Positions 4,111-5,093 of a stretch of DNA of 5,093 bases are shown piece after piece. Source of the DNA: UKL13-2 sp043793345 (GTDB lineage Bacteria; Pseudomonadota; Gammaproteobacteria; Burkholderiales; Usitatibacteraceae); NCBI GenBank assembly GCA_043793345.1, contig JAYVXF010000200.1, positions 1 to 5,093 of the forward strand, written 5' to 3'. The position numbers and the translations under genes were made by a program. The notes below the pieces were generated by a model. That model had not been told where the DNA came from. It saw only the letters and a list, made by a program, of their open reading frames with translations, and did no database searches. Positions within the stretch are counted from its first letter, which is position 1; every line of letters starts with the position of its first letter.

Positions 4111-5093
4111 TTACGTGAGAGGGATGGGGTTGGGGATGACGATCCAACGACCGTTAACCATGCTGAGTTTGCGATCACAGCCGAGCTCGTCGAGATGCGC
4201 GTCGTGGCCGGGAAGATTGGCGACGACAGTTTCGCCTGACGCGCGCAATTTTGCGATTTCAATATTCGCTGCGGCATCGGGCTGCGCGGGGCCGAGGATG
4301 CGGCCACGGACGATCTCATCTTTCACCAGCGGCAACAAGGCCTTCAAATCCATGCTGAATCCAGTCGCCGGTCGCGCACGCCCAAAGGCTTTGCCGACCT
4401 CATCGTAGCGCCCGCCGCGCGCCACGGCGTCACGCGCACCGTGCGCGAAGGCGGCGAAAGTGATGCCGCTTTCGTAATTGAATCCGCCGAGCTCGCCGAG
4501 ATCGACGCTGACCTTGATGCCTTGCTGTGAAAAATGTTTTTCAATCAATCGCAATTGCGCCAGCGCGTCGTCAATCGATTTTGTTTTCGGTAAAATTTCT
4601 GCTGCGCGCGACAATACAGACGCGTCCCCGTACAGCGTGGACAATGCGGCAATCGGCTGAAACGCCGCGCCCAGCTTGCCTTCCAGCGCGGCCAGCGCGG
4701 GTAAATCCTTGGCTTCGGTGGCAACAAAAGCTTCCTCGGCAACATCAGCAGACACGTTTGCACTCGCAATGAGTGAGCGAAAAATCGCCGGATGGCCGAT
4801 GTCCAATTGCACGTCAACGACGCCGAGCGCGCGCAATACATCGACCATCAACTGCTGAATTTCGATGTCCGCTTCGAGACCCGCATGACCATACAATTCC
4901 GCGCCCGCCTGAAACGGCTGACGGCTCTTGCCGAGGCCCGATGGCAGGGTATGCAGCACACTGCCCGCGTAGCACAGCCGGGCAACACCTTGTCGATTGA
5001 GCAAGTGTGCGTCGATCCGTGCCACCTGCGGCGTGATGTCGGCGCGAATACCCATGGTGCGACCGGACAACTGATCAATCAATTTGAACGTGG
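4111..5093 (-). CDS. hisZ: ATP phosphoribosyltransferase regulatory subunit HisZ (partial, N-terminus outside window)
   Basis: HisZ is a cytoplasmic paralogue of histidyl-tRNA synthetase that lacks the anticodon-binding domain. It assembles with the short form of HisG to make active, histidine-sensitive ATP phosphoribosyltransferase, the first step of histidine synthesis. The frame is open from the window edge to a TAA at 4111-4113, giving 326 visible residues; since HisZ proteins are usually just under 400 residues, roughly 60-70 are missing. Seen in the sequence: the class II synthetase-like stretch RADITPQVARIDAH (visible residues about 16-29), then CYAGSVLHT and AELYGHAGLEAD, and the late motif GGRYDEVGKAFGRARPATGF (from about residue 226), all typical of HisZ. 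The TTG at 5080-5082 is an internal codon, because the frame continues upstream as T-F-K. Presence of HisZ implies the genome encodes short-form HisG elsewhere (inference). purA follows after 14 bases. Very confident. Confidence 0.96.
   Translation of the reverse strand, partial: TFKLIDQLSGRTMGIRADITPQVARIDAHLLNRQGVARLCYAGSVLHTLPSGLGKSRQPFQAGAELYGHAGLEADIEIQQLMVDVLRALGVVDVQLDIGHPAIFRSLIASANVSADVAEEAFVATEAKDLPALAALEGKLGAAFQPIAALSTLYGDASVLSRAAEILPKTKSIDDALAQLRLIEKHFSQQGIKVSVDLGELGGFNYESGITFAAFAHGARDAVARGGRYDEVGKAFGRARPATGFSMDLKALLPLVKDEIVRGRILGPAQPDAAANIEIAKLRASGETVVANLPGHDAHLDELGCDRKLSMVNGRWIVIPNPIPLT

Noticed and set aside
4097..4147. A 17-codon N-terminal extension of purA
   Set aside because: It overlaps the end of hisZ, is not family-like, and the ATG at 4096 has a good Shine-Dalgarno and the conserved PurA N-terminus.
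3572..4408. A 278-codon plus-strand open frame opposite purA and hisZ
   Set aside because: It is antisense to two strongly conserved genes, shows no recognisable domain, and is explained by codon bias of the opposite strand.

Overview
All recognised genes in this window lie on the minus strand, so transcription runs from high to low coordinates. The organism is probably a beta- or gammaproteobacterium. The evidence is a regulatory-subunit HisZ gene directly followed by purA, an arrangement known from those classes, and intergenic palindromes of the CCTTCGACAGGCTCAGGACG type that are common there. The exact lineage cannot be fixed from this window.

Right part (5093 to 2801): the 3' portion of hisZ (ATP phosphoribosyltransferase regulatory subunit, histidine biosynthesis), then a complete purA (adenylosuccinate synthetase, purine biosynthesis). 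Only 14 bases separate them and purA has its own Shine-Dalgarno, so this is a conserved housekeeping operon.

Middle part (2800 to 2156): a compact non-coding repeat block at 2535-2785. It holds an imperfect tandem duplication of a unit of about 103-108 bp, each unit carrying a REP-like palindrome, and it is framed by 19-bp inverted ends. Next comes a small gene for a secreted, proline-rich, two-cysteine protein of unknown function.

Left part (about 1880 to 250): the accessory region. Three small genes of unknown function are packed head to tail: a membrane protein, a secreted four-cysteine protein and a protein with a HEPN-like R-x4-H motif. Between them are two well-formed integron attC recombination sites (1330-1416 and 815-880). 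Start codons lie 7-8 bases after the attC R' box, and one stop codon lies inside an R'' box. This is the architecture of integron gene cassettes. No integrase gene is visible, so within the window this is an integrase-less cassette cluster (CALIN-like). A degenerate site with two core-site-like boxes (1821-1876) lies in front of the first cassette. Two related palindromic repeats (224-248 and 2118-2145) bracket the cluster.

Positions 1-255 and 1816-2155 contain no gene I can support. The metabolic operon and the cassette genes have no evident functional link; the cassettes look like acquired cargo parked downstream of the hisZ-purA locus.
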